DNA of 64,000 bases from Hyphomicrobium nitrativorans NL23 (lineage in GTDB: Bacteria > Pseudomonadota > Alphaproteobacteria > Rhizobiales > Hyphomicrobiaceae), in assembly GCF_000503895.1 (NCBI RefSeq), contig NC_022997.1, forward strand, positions 1-64,000, in the 5' to 3' direction. Below the pieces are notes generated by a model that was not told the origin of the DNA, did not search any database, and saw only the letters and a list, made by a program, of their open reading frames with translations. Position 1 is the stretch's first letter. Every line of letters begins with the position of its first letter. Of the stretch, positions 37,342-46,732 are shown piece after piece. The position numbers and the translations under genes were made by a program.

Positions 37342-39018
37342 TTACGCTTGGACCGGATCGGCCGAGACGAGTTCGCCCTTCAGCGCGGCGTCGATCAATG
37401 CCCGCGTCTCGTCGATGCCGTAAAGCGCGATGAACGAGCCGAAGCGCGGGCCTTTGCTCTCGCCCAGCAAGATTTCGTAGATGCTGTTGAACCACGCGTT
37501 CGAGACGCCGGGCTTTTCCGGCGTCGCGCCCTTGGCATTCAGGTCCTGATAGCGCGGGATCGTGCGGCCGACATCGTAGAGCACGGTTTGCAGATCCTCG
37601 GCGGGCGCATCCGCTGGAACTTTCGCGAGCGCTTGCGACAGTGCTTCGAGGGCCCCCCGCTCGACATCGTCGGGTGCGCGGTGGTGCTTCTTCGGCTTCA
37701 CGAAATCGGCGTAATAGCGCACGGCGTATCCGGCCAACTCGTCGAGCAGCGGATAGGCTTCCGGGCTCGCGCCTGGAATGTGGCGGCGGATAAAGCCCCA
37801 CAGCACGGCCTTGTCGTCCGCATTCGACGCCGCGACGAGATTGAGAAGCAGCGCAAACGTGACGCCGGCCGGCACCGTGTGCGACGGCGGATTGCCGTTG
37901 TGGATGTGCCAAACCGCATTATCGAGCCGCGCCTTGCCCTCCTGGCGCGGATAGGCTGCGAGCAGTTGCAGGTATTCGTCGACCGCGCGCGGAATGACGT
38001 CGAAGTAGAGCCTCTTCGCCGTGCGCGGCTTCTGGAACATGAAGAGCGCGAGGCTTTCGGGCGAAGCGTAGGTCAGCCATTCGTCGATGGTGAGACCGTT
38101 GCCCTTCGACTTCGAAATCTTCTCGCCCTTGTCGTCGAGAAACAGCTCGTAGACGTAATGCTCGGGCGCGGTGCCGCCGAGGATCTTGCAGATCTTGTCG
38201 TAGATCGGCGCGTTGGTCTGGTGATCCTTGCCGAACATTTCGAAATCGACGCCGAGGGCGGCCCAGCGCATGCCGAAATCCGGCTTCCATTGCAGCTTTA
38301 CGTTTCCGCCCGTGACCGGCACCGTGATGTCGCGGCCGTCCTCGTCCGCAAACGTCACCGTCCCCGCCTTGGCGTCGACGGTCTTCATCGGCACGTAGAG
38401 CACGCGGCCGGATATGGGCGAAATCGGAAGGAAGGGGCTGTAGGTCTCGCGGCGCTCGGCGCCCAGCGTCGGCAGCATGACGGCCATGATGTCGTCATAG
38501 CGCTCGGCCGCACGCAACAGCACCTCATCGAAGCGGCCCGCCTTGTAGTATTCGGTGGCGCTCGCGAATTCGTAGTCGAAGCCGAACGTATCGAGGAAGC
38601 GGCGGAGCATGGCGTTGTTGTGATCGCCGAAGCTCTTGTAATCACCGCCGAAGGGGTTCGGCACGGACGTGAGCGGGAGCTGGAGGTAGGGTTCCAGCGC
38701 AGCGCGGTCCGGCACATTGTCCGGCACCTTGCGCATGCCGTCCATATCGTCGGAGAAGCAGAGGAGCCGCGTTGCGATCTTGCCTCCGGTCAGGATCGTG
38801 AAGGCGTGGCGGACCATGGTCGTGCGGGCAACCTCGCCGAAGGTGCCGATGTGCGGCAAGCCGGACGGCCCGTATCCCGTTTCGAACAGAACCGTCTTGT
38901 CCTTGCCGCCCTTGATCCTGTCGAGACGCGCAATGAGCCGGCGCGCTTCTTCGAAGGGCCAGGCCTTAGCGTCGCCTAGCACTTCGGCGAGGGCGGGATC
39001 GAGCGTCGGTTCGGACAT
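37342..39018 (-). CDS. lysK: Lysyl-tRNA synthetase, class I (archaeal type)
   Basis: 558 residues charging tRNA-Lys. Class I signatures: HIGH-like [10 protein letters not shown] (about 50-59) and KMSKS-like KISKSKGNG. This form is typical of archaea and alphaproteobacteria and unrelated to the class II LysS. The ATG at 39018 fits the family; the frame upstream to 39168 is not supported. Two palindromes lie just upstream. Confidence 0.95.
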   Translation of the reverse strand: MSEPTLDPALAEVLGDAKAWPFEEARRLIARLDRIKGGKDKTVLFETGYGPSGLPHIGTFGEVARTTMVRHAFTILTGGKIATRLLCFSDDMDGMRKVPDNVPDRAALEPYLQLPLTSVPNPFGGDYKSFGDHNNAMLRRFLDTFGFDYEFASATEYYKAGRFDEVLLRAAERYDDIMAVMLPTLGAERRETYSPFLPISPISGRVLYVPMKTVDAKAGTVTFADEDGRDITVPVTGGNVKLQWKPDFGMRWAALGVDFEMFGKDHQTNAPIYDKICKILGGTAPEHYVYELFLDDKGEKISKSKGNGLTIDEWLTYASPESLALFMFQKPRTAKRLYFDVIPRAVDEYLQLLAAYPRQEGKARLDNAVWHIHNGNPPSHTVPAGVTFALLLNLVAASNADDKAVLWGFIRRHIPGASPEAYPLLDELAGYAVRYYADFVKPKKHHRAPDDVERGALEALSQALAKVPADAPAEDLQTVLYDVGRTIPRYQDLNAKGATPEKPGVSNAWFNSIYEILLGESKGPRFGSFIALYGIDETRALIDAALKGELVSADPVQA

Positions 39019-39047
39019 AGGTGGTGGCTTTCGGCGTTGGTGGAACT

Positions 39048-39083
39048 TTCCATTTATGGAAGCAATCCTTTCCATAAACGGAA
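39048..39083 (-). promoter_or_regulatory. paired palindromes upstream of lysK
   Basis: TTCCATTTATGGAA (39048-39061) and TTCCATAAACGGAA (39070-39083) are inverted copies of one another with one change, 30-65 bp before the lysK start. They could form a hairpin in the leader or bind a dimeric regulator. Confidence 0.4.
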
Positions 39084-39177
39084 TGCGAGGGCGCAACCTA
39101 TGAGGCCGGGTGAGGCCCGTCAATTGCGGGGCCCAAGGGTGCCGCAGACGGAGAGAACGGCACGGCAATCCGTCCGC

Positions 39178-40986
39178 TTACGCCGTCGTCTGGGCCGGGG
39201 CCGCTTTGCGCCGAGGGCGGAACAGGCGGCGCAGCATCAAAAGCAGCACGAGCACCGCAAACCCGAGGCCGACCACAGGCAGCGGGTGCTTCTCCCACAG
39301 CAGGATGGGCGAGACTTGCCCCTCCCACGCGGCTTCTGCATCGGCAAGGATGGCTTTTGGTCCGCCGCTCCCCTCGCGCAGCATCATATCGACGGCTCGC
39401 GCCTGATCGCGGCTCGTAATCAGGCCATCGCGGACACGGGACGACGCGAGCCGCTGCATCTTGCCTGGCGTTGCGGCCACGGCTTTCAGGATGCGGTCGC
39501 GCGGCTCCGGATCGAGCCCCACGAGATAGCGCGAGAGCGTATCGAGCTCGGCTTCCGAGAAGCCGCGCGCAAGCCGTCTCAGGTCCGCCGCCGGGAGGCC
39601 GAACAAACGCTCGCGCGCTGCGGGTTCAAGCGCCGCAAGGCGGCCGATCGCCATCGGATCGTTAAGCGCCAGAAGCTGCGTGAGCGTGGCGCGCGTGAAG
39701 CCCGCATGATCGGCGCGTTTGTAAACGCCGTGCTCGATCACTGCGGGAAGCCGGTCGCCCGCAAGCTGAGACCAACCGAGCGCCGCATCGATGGAACGGG
39801 TTTCGCGCGCAATCGTCATCGCGGGCTCAAGCAGGAAGCGGACAGCCTCGTTCAAAGAGCCGTCTCCCAGGCGGCGCAGCACGCCCGGCTCTCCGCCGGA
39901 CGCCAGGACAAGCGCCATCACCTCGTCGAGGCGGGCGAGTTGCGCGGGCTGCACGGTATCGAGAAAAGCGCGGAAATCCTCATTGCGCGCGGCCAAATCC
40001 AGCGCCTGGCGATGGGCGTTGCGGAAGCTCTGCCAGATCTCGATCACGCGATCCGCCGATTTGGAAGCGATCTCGGGCAGATGTTTCGTCATCTGCTCGT
40101 CGAACGTCTTGGCCAGTTCCTCCTTGACCATGTTCTTCGTCGTTTCCGACTTCATCTCTTCCGAGATGATCGGAAGCACGCCTTTGCGCAGCTCCCAGAT
40201 GTCCTTGGCGATCAGCACCACGCCGACGCCGCCCGCCGCGACCGACACGAGGCGGGCGAGGATGGAGCCCGCGAGCCGCTGGCCGATGCGCGCCGTCAGG
40301 TTGGCAAGCTGACGGCGCATGAGCACGAGGGCCGCACCTGCAATGCCCTCTCCCGATTGCTGGATGACTGCGCCAGACGAGACCGTCGCGCGACCCGCAA
40401 CGGAATCCAGCCCGAAATCGCGCTCCACGTCGCGCGAGACGACACCCGCAACCGTCGTGCCGTAGCGCTGGCCAAGGAACGCCCGCATGCATTCGACCGC
40501 GGGGCTCGCTGCGTCCTGCAACGCACTTTCGAGCGCGCGGCCGACCTCCTGGCCCACGCCGGTCGCGAGACTTTCGACGGCCACCCGCATCGGCTCCGAC
40601 TGATAAACGCGCTCGGCGACCTCGGCCGCCATCTTCTGCGCCTTCTCGGTGTCGATCAGCGATTGCGCGAGGCCTGCCCAGCTCGTTTCGCTGCGCACTT
40701 CCTCGATTGCGAGATCGACGCGCTTGACGAGCAGATCGTCCATGCCGGCGCGGCGCCATTCCCGGTCTACCGTCGCCCGGTAATCGACCGTCCTGACGCC
40801 AGCTTGCAGGGCTTTCAGCGACAGGGCTTCGATGGCTTTGCGGAAGCCTGCCTCGTCGGCGGACTGGCAGGCCTCATAGTCGGCCCGTGTCATGGGAGGG
40901 GCGGCGGCAAGCGCGGATTGGAGAAACGGCGCAGAAATCGCAGCGACGAGCAACGCCGAGACAGCGGGGCGCAGGACACTCAGCAA
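39178..40986 (-). CDS. large conserved hypothetical envelope protein
   Basis: 602 residues. Signal peptide at the N-terminus (cut near QSALA), a long helical periplasmic part, a hydrophobic stretch near the middle (about 240-265, LAGSILARLVSVAAGGVGVVLIA), and a C-terminal transmembrane helix (about 565-587) with an Arg/Lys-rich tail facing the cytoplasm. TTG start with GGAG about 10 nt upstream; the exact start is uncertain. I do not recognise a named family. It ends next to lysK but in the same direction, with 160 bp between. Confidence 0.7.
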   Translation of the reverse strand: MLSVLRPAVSALLVAAISAPFLQSALAAAPPMTRADYEACQSADEAGFRKAIEALSLKALQAGVRTVDYRATVDREWRRAGMDDLLVKRVDLAIEEVRSETSWAGLAQSLIDTEKAQKMAAEVAERVYQSEPMRVAVESLATGVGQEVGRALESALQDAASPAVECMRAFLGQRYGTTVAGVVSRDVERDFGLDSVAGRATVSSGAVIQQSGEGIAGAALVLMRRQLANLTARIGQRLAGSILARLVSVAAGGVGVVLIAKDIWELRKGVLPIISEEMKSETTKNMVKEELAKTFDEQMTKHLPEIASKSADRVIEIWQSFRNAHRQALDLAARNEDFRAFLDTVQPAQLARLDEVMALVLASGGEPGVLRRLGDGSLNEAVRFLLEPAMTIARETRSIDAALGWSQLAGDRLPAVIEHGVYKRADHAGFTRATLTQLLALNDPMAIGRLAALEPAARERLFGLPAADLRRLARGFSEAELDTLSRYLVGLDPEPRDRILKAVAATPGKMQRLASSRVRDGLITSRDQARAVDMMLREGSGGPKAILADAEAAWEGQVSPILLWEKHPLPVVGLGFAVLVLLLMLRRLFRPRRKAAPAQTTA

Positions 40987-41751
40987 CGGTCGTCAACTCC
41001 AGTGGCCCCGGACTCCTTGCGCGGAGAAGCGATGGCGCCGATCCGAAATTTACTATACGCGCGACGCGCCCTGTGGCCAGTGACTTTTCGGACATCTCGG
41101 TGGAATGGGTCCCGGATTTCGTCCCATCGTTCCCGGTGTGCTATTCCACGCCCGAGCGGGGGATGCGACAATCTGGCCACGGCGGGAATAATCGCGAACT
41201 CATCCTCGGGCTATCGCCCGGAACGATCATAGGCTTCTCGCTTTCGCCGCCTCCGTTCACCGATGTCCCACCGTGGTTTCGACACAGCACACGTCACATT
41301 TCCGCCGCACCAACCCTCGACACCGAGCGCCGACCGATGGGCAAAACCGGCCTGCGGGGTGCCTCAGGGCGCGCTCTGTTTACCTTGCGACCGATGGCCT
41401 CATAGGCAAGGACGACGCGAGAGTTGCAGGTAAGGGCCTTGAGGACGGCAGTGCGGACGAGCCCTTCTCATTGTCGCGGCACCGAGGGTGTCGAGCGACG
41501 GATTCACGGGCATCAAGCTCCGGCCGTGCAGCGGGGCATTCCGGCTGCCGAGACGATTGCGATCCTCGCCCTCACGGGGTGCGCCATGCGTTTTGCGGGC
41601 CGGTACGACGCCAAAAAATAACGACGCGGAGAGGCAACCAAGGACGCAACGATCCTGAGACCTTGTGAGAGGACGCCTTTTGAACACTTGGCATTTCCTT
41701 CTCAATCGGGTTTATTCTTCTTGGCGCGTAACAGCGAGTTAACCTAACAGC
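40987..41751. other. long intergenic region, no gene seen
   Basis: 765 bp between divergent genes. Open frames on both strands here lack ribosome-binding sites and coding character. CGACCGATGG occurs twice (41333 and 41390). No tRNA, RNase P, SRP or 6S RNA signature was recognised. A promoter for the hydrolase is expected near 41690-41740. Confidence 0.4.
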
Positions 41752-42630
41752 ATGAGCAAGAACGAAAAAATCAACGCCTACCGTGGCAGTCTCGTCATTC
41801 CCGGTGGCAAAGTTGGCGTGCTTTTGGTGCATAGCCTTGGCGGCAACCCCATCGAGTTGAGGTTCGTTGCTCAAGGTCTCGCGCGACAGGGTTACACGGT
41901 TTACTGCCCGCTCGTACCGGGCCTCGGTGGCGGCACCGATCCCTCCGGCCTGTCGTCCTGGCGCGATTGGTATCAGGCGATCGAAGAAGCGCACGACGAA
42001 CTCAAAGCCCATTGCGACGTCGTCATCGTGGGCGGCCTCTCTGCAGGTTCGATGCTTGCGCTCCGGCTCGCGCGCGAACGCGCCAACGACGTTCACGGCC
42101 TCATCCTTTTCGCGCCGACGATGAAGCCGAACGGCTGGGCCATTCCGCTGACCTTCAACTTGTTCCGGCTCGTTTATCACAAGTGGGTCGCATCTTTGAT
42201 GCGCTTCAAGCAGCGCGCGCCCTTCGGCATCAAGGACGAGCGCATTCGCAATTTCGTCATCGACTCCTTCAAGAGCGAAGGACGGTCGATGGAGGATCTC
42301 TTCAGCCGCGGCGGCGGGCTGGTTTGGGAGTTCACGCGGCTTGCGCGCGATGTTAAGCGCCGGCTCGGCGAAATCTCGCAGCAGGCCGTTATCTTCCATC
42401 CGCGTCGCGACGATCAGAGCGACATCTCGAACGCCTTCCAACTCCAGCGCAAGCTGGGCGGGCTCGTGGACGTCACCGTCCTGGACGACAGCTATCACAT
42501 GGTCACGCTCGACCGGCAGCGCTCGGTCGTCGTCGACCGCACGGTGGATTTCGTCCAGCGCCTCACGCAACGCCTCGAAGAGAAGGCCGCCGTTTCGCGT
42601 TTCCTCAAGGGGAACGGCGTCGCCGAGTAG
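41752..42630 (+). CDS. alpha/beta hydrolase (carboxylesterase/lipase-like)
   Basis: 292 residues of the alpha/beta-hydrolase fold. The nucleophile elbow is GLSAG (Ser97), the oxyanion loop is VHSLGGNP, and the catalytic His is probably in DDSYHMVTLD (about 245). No signal peptide, so cytosolic. Resembles monoacylglycerol-lipase or carboxylesterase Est families; the substrate is unknown. Confidence 0.82.
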   Translation: MSKNEKINAYRGSLVIPGGKVGVLLVHSLGGNPIELRFVAQGLARQGYTVYCPLVPGLGGGTDPSGLSSWRDWYQAIEEAHDELKAHCDVVIVGGLSAGSMLALRLARERANDVHGLILFAPTMKPNGWAIPLTFNLFRLVYHKWVASLMRFKQRAPFGIKDERIRNFVIDSFKSEGRSMEDLFSRGGGLVWEFTRLARDVKRRLGEISQQAVIFHPRRDDQSDISNAFQLQRKLGGLVDVTVLDDSYHMVTLDRQRSVVVDRTVDFVQRLTQRLEEKAAVSRFLKGNGVAE

Positions 42631-42663
42631 CGCCCATCGTTCGCTTTCATGCCGACGATATTG

Positions 42664-42691
42664 AAAAGGCCGGGCGAATGCCCGGCCTTTT
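42664..42691. terminator. bidirectional rho-independent terminator
   Basis: A 12-bp stem (42664-42675 with 42680-42691, 4-nt loop) between the convergent hydrolase and DUF2147 genes, with A-run and T-run on opposite sides. Confidence 0.85.
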
Positions 42692-42725
42692 TCGTTGTTC
42701 TTCCGCAATGGCTCTGGGGTCAGCG

Positions 42726-43235
42726 TCAGGCTGGCGGTAGGCCATCACAAGGCTGCACCTCTGGGCCGGCCCGGCGCCAATTGAACGACTTGCCCATCAT
42801 CTTCACGCCGAGATAGCCGGTGACGACGAGCTGATCGGGCGAGGCGAGTTGCAACGCGACGCTGTAGGACTTGCCGGCCTTTGGATCGTAGATCCAGCCG
42901 CCGTCGAACGTGCCGTCTCTCATCAGACCCAGGTTGCCGATGACGGGCAGGCCGCAGATCGGGCGGTTCTGAAGGTCCGGTTTCGGGTTGTAGCGATCGT
43001 GCTTAGGCGTGCCCTCTGCCGTCAGCGGATCCTTGAGCCACGCAATGCGGCCGCACAGGCGATTAGGGTCGTCGTTACAGATGTAAATCTCGACGGCACC
43101 GTCTCCGGAGTCATCGTACCAGAGGCCGAGTTCCGGACGAGCATGGCTCGCGGTGGACACGGCAACCAAACCAACGACGGCTGCCGGGAGGAGCCGCGCT
43201 GCAAAGCCCATAAGGGCAAACGTTCTTTCGATCAT
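42726..43235 (-). CDS. DUF2147 secreted protein
   Basis: 169 residues with a signal peptide (cut near SHA, about residue 32) and the DUF2147 body: GLWYDDSGDGAVEIYIC, CGRIAWL, and YDPKAGKSYSVAL. Two pairs of cysteines fit periplasmic disulphides. The family is periplasmic and of unknown function. The ATG at 43235 gives the best signal peptide but has a weak ribosome-binding site. Confidence 0.85.
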   Translation of the reverse strand: MIERTFALMGFAARLLPAAVVGLVAVSTASHARPELGLWYDDSGDGAVEIYICNDDPNRLCGRIAWLKDPLTAEGTPKHDRYNPKPDLQNRPICGLPVIGNLGLMRDGTFDGGWIYDPKAGKSYSVALQLASPDQLVVTGYLGVKMMGKSFNWRRAGPEVQPCDGLPPA

Positions 43236-43661
43236 GAAGGAACCCGATAATTCGGCCGTGACCGCGTCACAGCCTAGTTTCGTGCTGTTTTTCAACGCAC
43301 CCTGCGCCGCGGGTCTGGCCGCGGTGTCTCATCGTCGCAGGATCTCGACTCTGCAACCAAAAACGGCGAAAACACGGAACGTAACGTTATCAGTACGTTA
43401 TTAGCCATGCTCCGAAGGACATCAAGAGGCAAGGCTTAGACTTACCATCTTTCTGCCCCGGCACTTTGATTTGAATGCCACCGCGCTAGAAGGGTAGTGT
43501 GAGCCTGGACCATAACCTATATTCCGGCTCACGAAGACGACCTCGATCAGAGCTTGGAAGCCGGGCGCACGGACGGGCCTCAACAGAGCCCGATGCGCCC
43601 AGCGGGCCTGACCCGACATTTCAAGTCCCCGTATCCGTCAACCCGATCGGTTGCTGAGAAG
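43236..43661. other. intergenic region with an ACGTTA palindrome
   Basis: About 426 bp between divergent genes. TAACGT (43382) and ACGTTA (43395) form an inverted repeat that could be an operator. No gene was seen. Confidence 0.4.
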
Positions 43662-44792
43662 ATGATCCTCACGCTCGCGTTCCGTAATCTCTTCCATGAC
43701 CGAATCCGGCTTGCCGTCACGCTGGTCGGCATCCTGTTTTCCATCGTGCTCGTTGCGATCCAGCTTGGCATGTATCTCGGCTCCAGCCGCATGATTACCG
43801 ACATGATCGAGCGCTCCAACGGCGAACTCTGGATCACCGCGTTCGACGCCAAGAGCTTCGAGGAGGGCGGCATTCTTCTCACCTCGCGAGAACGCCACCA
43901 GGCTCTCGCCACACCGGGCGTTCAGGCCGTGGTCCCGCTCGTCGTCTCGTTCGCGGAATGGCGGAAGGCGGAGGGCGGCTCGACCCGCGTCGTCGTGGTC
44001 GGTACGGATGCGGAAGACGGCGGGCTCGCGCCATGGTCGCTCGTCGACGGCACGTGGCAGGACATCAAGTCGCCGGACGCGGTCTCCGCCGACGACACCT
44101 ACTTCCGCGAGCTCGGCATCGACGGCATCGGCGATACGGCCCAGATCGGCACCGGCCGCGTGAAGGTGAAGGCGCTGACGCATCGCATCCGCTCGTTCAC
44201 CCAGTCTCCCTACGTGTTCACGCCGTTGCAGCGCGCGCGCAACCTGCTCGGCGTCGACGGCGACAGGGCCTCGTTTTACCTCGTGCAGCTTGTGCCGGGC
44301 ACGGATGTGGAAGTCGTTCGCCAGGAGCTTCTGAAGCGGCTCGACGGCGCGGAGGTGCTGACCAAGGAAGAGTTCCACGAACGGAGCCTCAGCCAGTGGC
44401 TGTTCCGCACCGGCGCCGGTCTCGCGCTCATCGGCGGCGCGCTGCTCGGCATCCTCGTCGGCACGGTGATCGTGGCGCAGACGCTCTATTCGAGCACGAA
44501 GGATCACCTCAACGAGTTCGCGACGCTGCGCGCGCTCGGCTCGTCGTCGGGATACATCTACAAGGTCATTCTCGCGCAGGCCGGGCTTTCGGCCGTGATC
44601 GGCTACGTGCTCGGAATACTCATCTCTCTCGGCATTCTCTACATCAGCCGCAATACGCCGCTGCCCCTCGTCATGACGCCGGGGCTCGCGGTGGCGCTGC
44701 TCGGCCTCACGCTCTTCATGTCGGGCGTGTCCGCGATCTCGGCGATCATGAAAGTCACCCGCATCGATCCAGCCACGGTGTTCAGCAGATGA
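43662..44792 (+). CDS. ABC exporter permease, DevC/MacB-FtsX type
   Basis: 376 residues. One N-terminal helix (about 18-40), a large periplasmic domain (about 45-245) and three C-terminal helices (about 255-370) give the FtsX/MacB plan. It works with the ATPase and adaptor encoded next, in the order DevC-DevA-DevB. Such exporters move glycolipids or hydrophobic compounds across the envelope. Start preceded by GAGAA. Confidence 0.87.
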   Translation: MILTLAFRNLFHDRIRLAVTLVGILFSIVLVAIQLGMYLGSSRMITDMIERSNGELWITAFDAKSFEEGGILLTSRERHQALATPGVQAVVPLVVSFAEWRKAEGGSTRVVVVGTDAEDGGLAPWSLVDGTWQDIKSPDAVSADDTYFRELGIDGIGDTAQIGTGRVKVKALTHRIRSFTQSPYVFTPLQRARNLLGVDGDRASFYLVQLVPGTDVEVVRQELLKRLDGAEVLTKEEFHERSLSQWLFRTGAGLALIGGALLGILVGTVIVAQTLYSSTKDHLNEFATLRALGSSSGYIYKVILAQAGLSAVIGYVLGILISLGILYISRNTPLPLVMTPGLAVALLGLTLFMSGVSAISAIMKVTRIDPATVFSR

Positions 44793-45544
44793 CGAAAAAC
44801 ACGCCCGTCCTCGAATGCGAAAACGTGGTCAAGGAACTCGGCAAGGGGGCCGGCAAGGTCGTGGCCCTCAAGGGCGTCAACCTTGCGCTCGCCAAGGGCG
44901 AACTCACGTTGCTGATGGGCCCTTCGGGCAGCGGGAAGACGACGCTGCTCTCGATCCTCGGCTGCATTCTCACTCCCACATCCGGCATCGTGCGGGTGGC
45001 GGGCGAGTCGACGGAGGGCAAGACGGCGGAAGAACTCGCGAACCTGCGCCGCAAGCACATCGGCTTCATCTTCCAGTCGTACAACCTGTTCCCGACGCTG
45101 TCGGCGTTCGAGAACGTCCGCATCGCGCTCGATGTGATCGGGCAGAAGGGCTATCCGGCCGCGCGACGTGCCGAGGAAGTGCTGCGCGACGTCGGGTTGG
45201 GGCATCGACTTCGGAATTTCCCGTCCAACCTGTCGGGTGGTGAGCAGCAGCGCGTGGCGGTTGCCCGCGCGATTGCCGCTCAGCCCTCCGTCGTGCTCGC
45301 GGACGAGCCGACGGCGGCGCTCGACAGCGAGAACGGGCATGCGGTCATGGCGCTGCTCGCGCGCGTCGCCAAGGAGCAGGATCGCTGCGTGCTGGCCGTG
45401 ACACACGATCCCAGAACACTCGGATATGCCGACCGCGTCGTGCGTATCGAGGACGGACTCATCGTCGGAGAGGAGCGCAGGCCGCAGGGCCTCGACGCGC
45501 CCGAGATCACCGACCTGACAAAGAGGCGAAAAGCAAATGCGTAA
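44789..45544 (+). CDS. ABC exporter ATPase, DevA/LolD type
   Basis: 251 residues with Walker A GPSGSGKT (44-51), signature LSGGEQQR, Walker B VVLADEPTAALD and the switch His in VTHDPR. Overlaps the permease stop by 4 bp (ATGA). Energy subunit of the exporter. Confidence 0.93.
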   Translation: MTKNTPVLECENVVKELGKGAGKVVALKGVNLALAKGELTLLMGPSGSGKTTLLSILGCILTPTSGIVRVAGESTEGKTAEELANLRRKHIGFIFQSYNLFPTLSAFENVRIALDVIGQKGYPAARRAEEVLRDVGLGHRLRNFPSNLSGGEQQRVAVARAIAAQPSVVLADEPTAALDSENGHAVMALLARVAKEQDRCVLAVTHDPRTLGYADRVVRIEDGLIVGEERRPQGLDAPEITDLTKRRKANA

Positions 45545-46643
45545 GCTCGACCCCACCTTTTACACCGTGGCTATCGCCGCGGTGCTTGCCATCGCGGCAA
45601 GCGTGCTGCTGAACCAGCTCGTCGGCAGTACGCCCGGCTCGCACGCCCAGAAGATGACGGGCGGTTCCGCACACGCGGCCAACACGTCCACGCTCCGGCC
45701 CGTGTGGGCGGCTTCGGCCACCGGGCGTGTCGAGCCTTCCGGGGGCGAAGTCCGGATCGCGGCCGAAATTCCGGCCCGGATCGTCGAGGTCATCGCCACC
45801 ACGAACGACCGCGTGAGCGGTGGCGACCTGCTCGTCCGCCTCGACAGCAGCGATCTCATGCAGAAGCTGATCGCGGCAGAGGCGGAGGCAGAAGTTCGCG
45901 TGCGCGAGCGTGACGAGGACGTCGAGGAAGCCGCTGCGACGGGCCCCGCCCTCGACCGGCGGAAGGCCGAGGACGCGCTTTACGCTTCCGAACGGGCCAG
46001 CTTCCGCGCGCTGATGGCGGCGGACGACGTGTATCGCCAGCACCGGGCCGACGAAGCAGATGCGGACGCACTGACCAAGGCCCGCGAAGCGCTCGCCGAA
46101 GCCGAGCAGAAGGAAGCCGACGACCGCGCCGCGCTCGAAAAGCTCGCTGAGAACGCGAACATGCCGCTACCAACCCGACTCGAATCCTCGCTCACGATTG
46201 CGCGGACCGAGGTCGCCCAGGTGGTGCACGCCATCGAAAAGACGCGCGTGCGCGCGCCGCAGGACGGAGCTGTTCTCAACGTGTGGGCGAAGGTCGGCGA
46301 GATGGCCGCGCCGTCTCCCGATGCGGCATTGCTGTTGTTCGGCGACATCTCCAGCCTTCGCGTCCGCGCGGAGGTCGAAGAACGCGACGTGACGCGCATC
46401 CGCATCGGCCAGCGCGTCGTGGTCCGCGCCGACGCATTCCCGGACCAGGAGTTCGAGGGTGTCGTCACGCAAATCGCGCCGGCGCTCGGCGCGCCCCGGA
46501 TCACGTCGCGCGGTCCGCGCCGTCCGACGGACGTGGAAGTTCTCGAAGTACTGATCGGGCTCGACGGAACGCCGCCGCTGCTCACCGGCATGCGCGTCGA
46601 CGCGTTCTTCCGGCACGAGGCTGCCGCCGCGGCGACGCAGTAG
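45537..46643 (+). CDS. ABC exporter periplasmic adaptor, DevB/HlyD type
   Basis: 368 residues: N-terminal anchor helix, lipoyl half-motif (ATGRVEPSGGEVRIAAEIP), a long coiled-coil hairpin rich in Ala and Glu (about 110-215), second lipoyl half (VRAPQDGAVLNVWAKVGE) and a beta-barrel domain. It links the ABC exporter to the outer membrane. Overlaps the ATPase gene by 8 bp. A strong terminator follows. Confidence 0.9.
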   Translation: MRKLDPTFYTVAIAAVLAIAASVLLNQLVGSTPGSHAQKMTGGSAHAANTSTLRPVWAASATGRVEPSGGEVRIAAEIPARIVEVIATTNDRVSGGDLLVRLDSSDLMQKLIAAEAEAEVRVRERDEDVEEAAATGPALDRRKAEDALYASERASFRALMAADDVYRQHRADEADADALTKAREALAEAEQKEADDRAALEKLAENANMPLPTRLESSLTIARTEVAQVVHAIEKTRVRAPQDGAVLNVWAKVGEMAAPSPDAALLLFGDISSLRVRAEVEERDVTRIRIGQRVVVRADAFPDQEFEGVVTQIAPALGAPRITSRGPRRPTDVEVLEVLIGLDGTPPLLTGMRVDAFFRHEAAAAATQ

Positions 46644-46666
46644 CGCTGAGATAAAAATCTCGAAAC

Positions 46667-46701
46667 AAAAAGCGCGAGGGATCGACTCCCTCGCGCTTTT
46701 T
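46667..46701. terminator. bidirectional rho-independent terminator
   Basis: A perfect 15-bp stem (46667-46681 with 46687-46701, 5-nt loop) with T-run on the right and A-run on the left, between the ABC exporter and the convergent RND operon. Confidence 0.9.
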
Positions 46702-46732
46702 TTATTGCGGCACCGCTCGATCGGATGCGCTG

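Noticed and set aside
40987-41751. Known housekeeping RNA (RNase P, SRP, 6S, tmRNA)
   Set aside because: None of the conserved core sequences of these RNAs was found. A short repeated CGACCGATGG is not enough.
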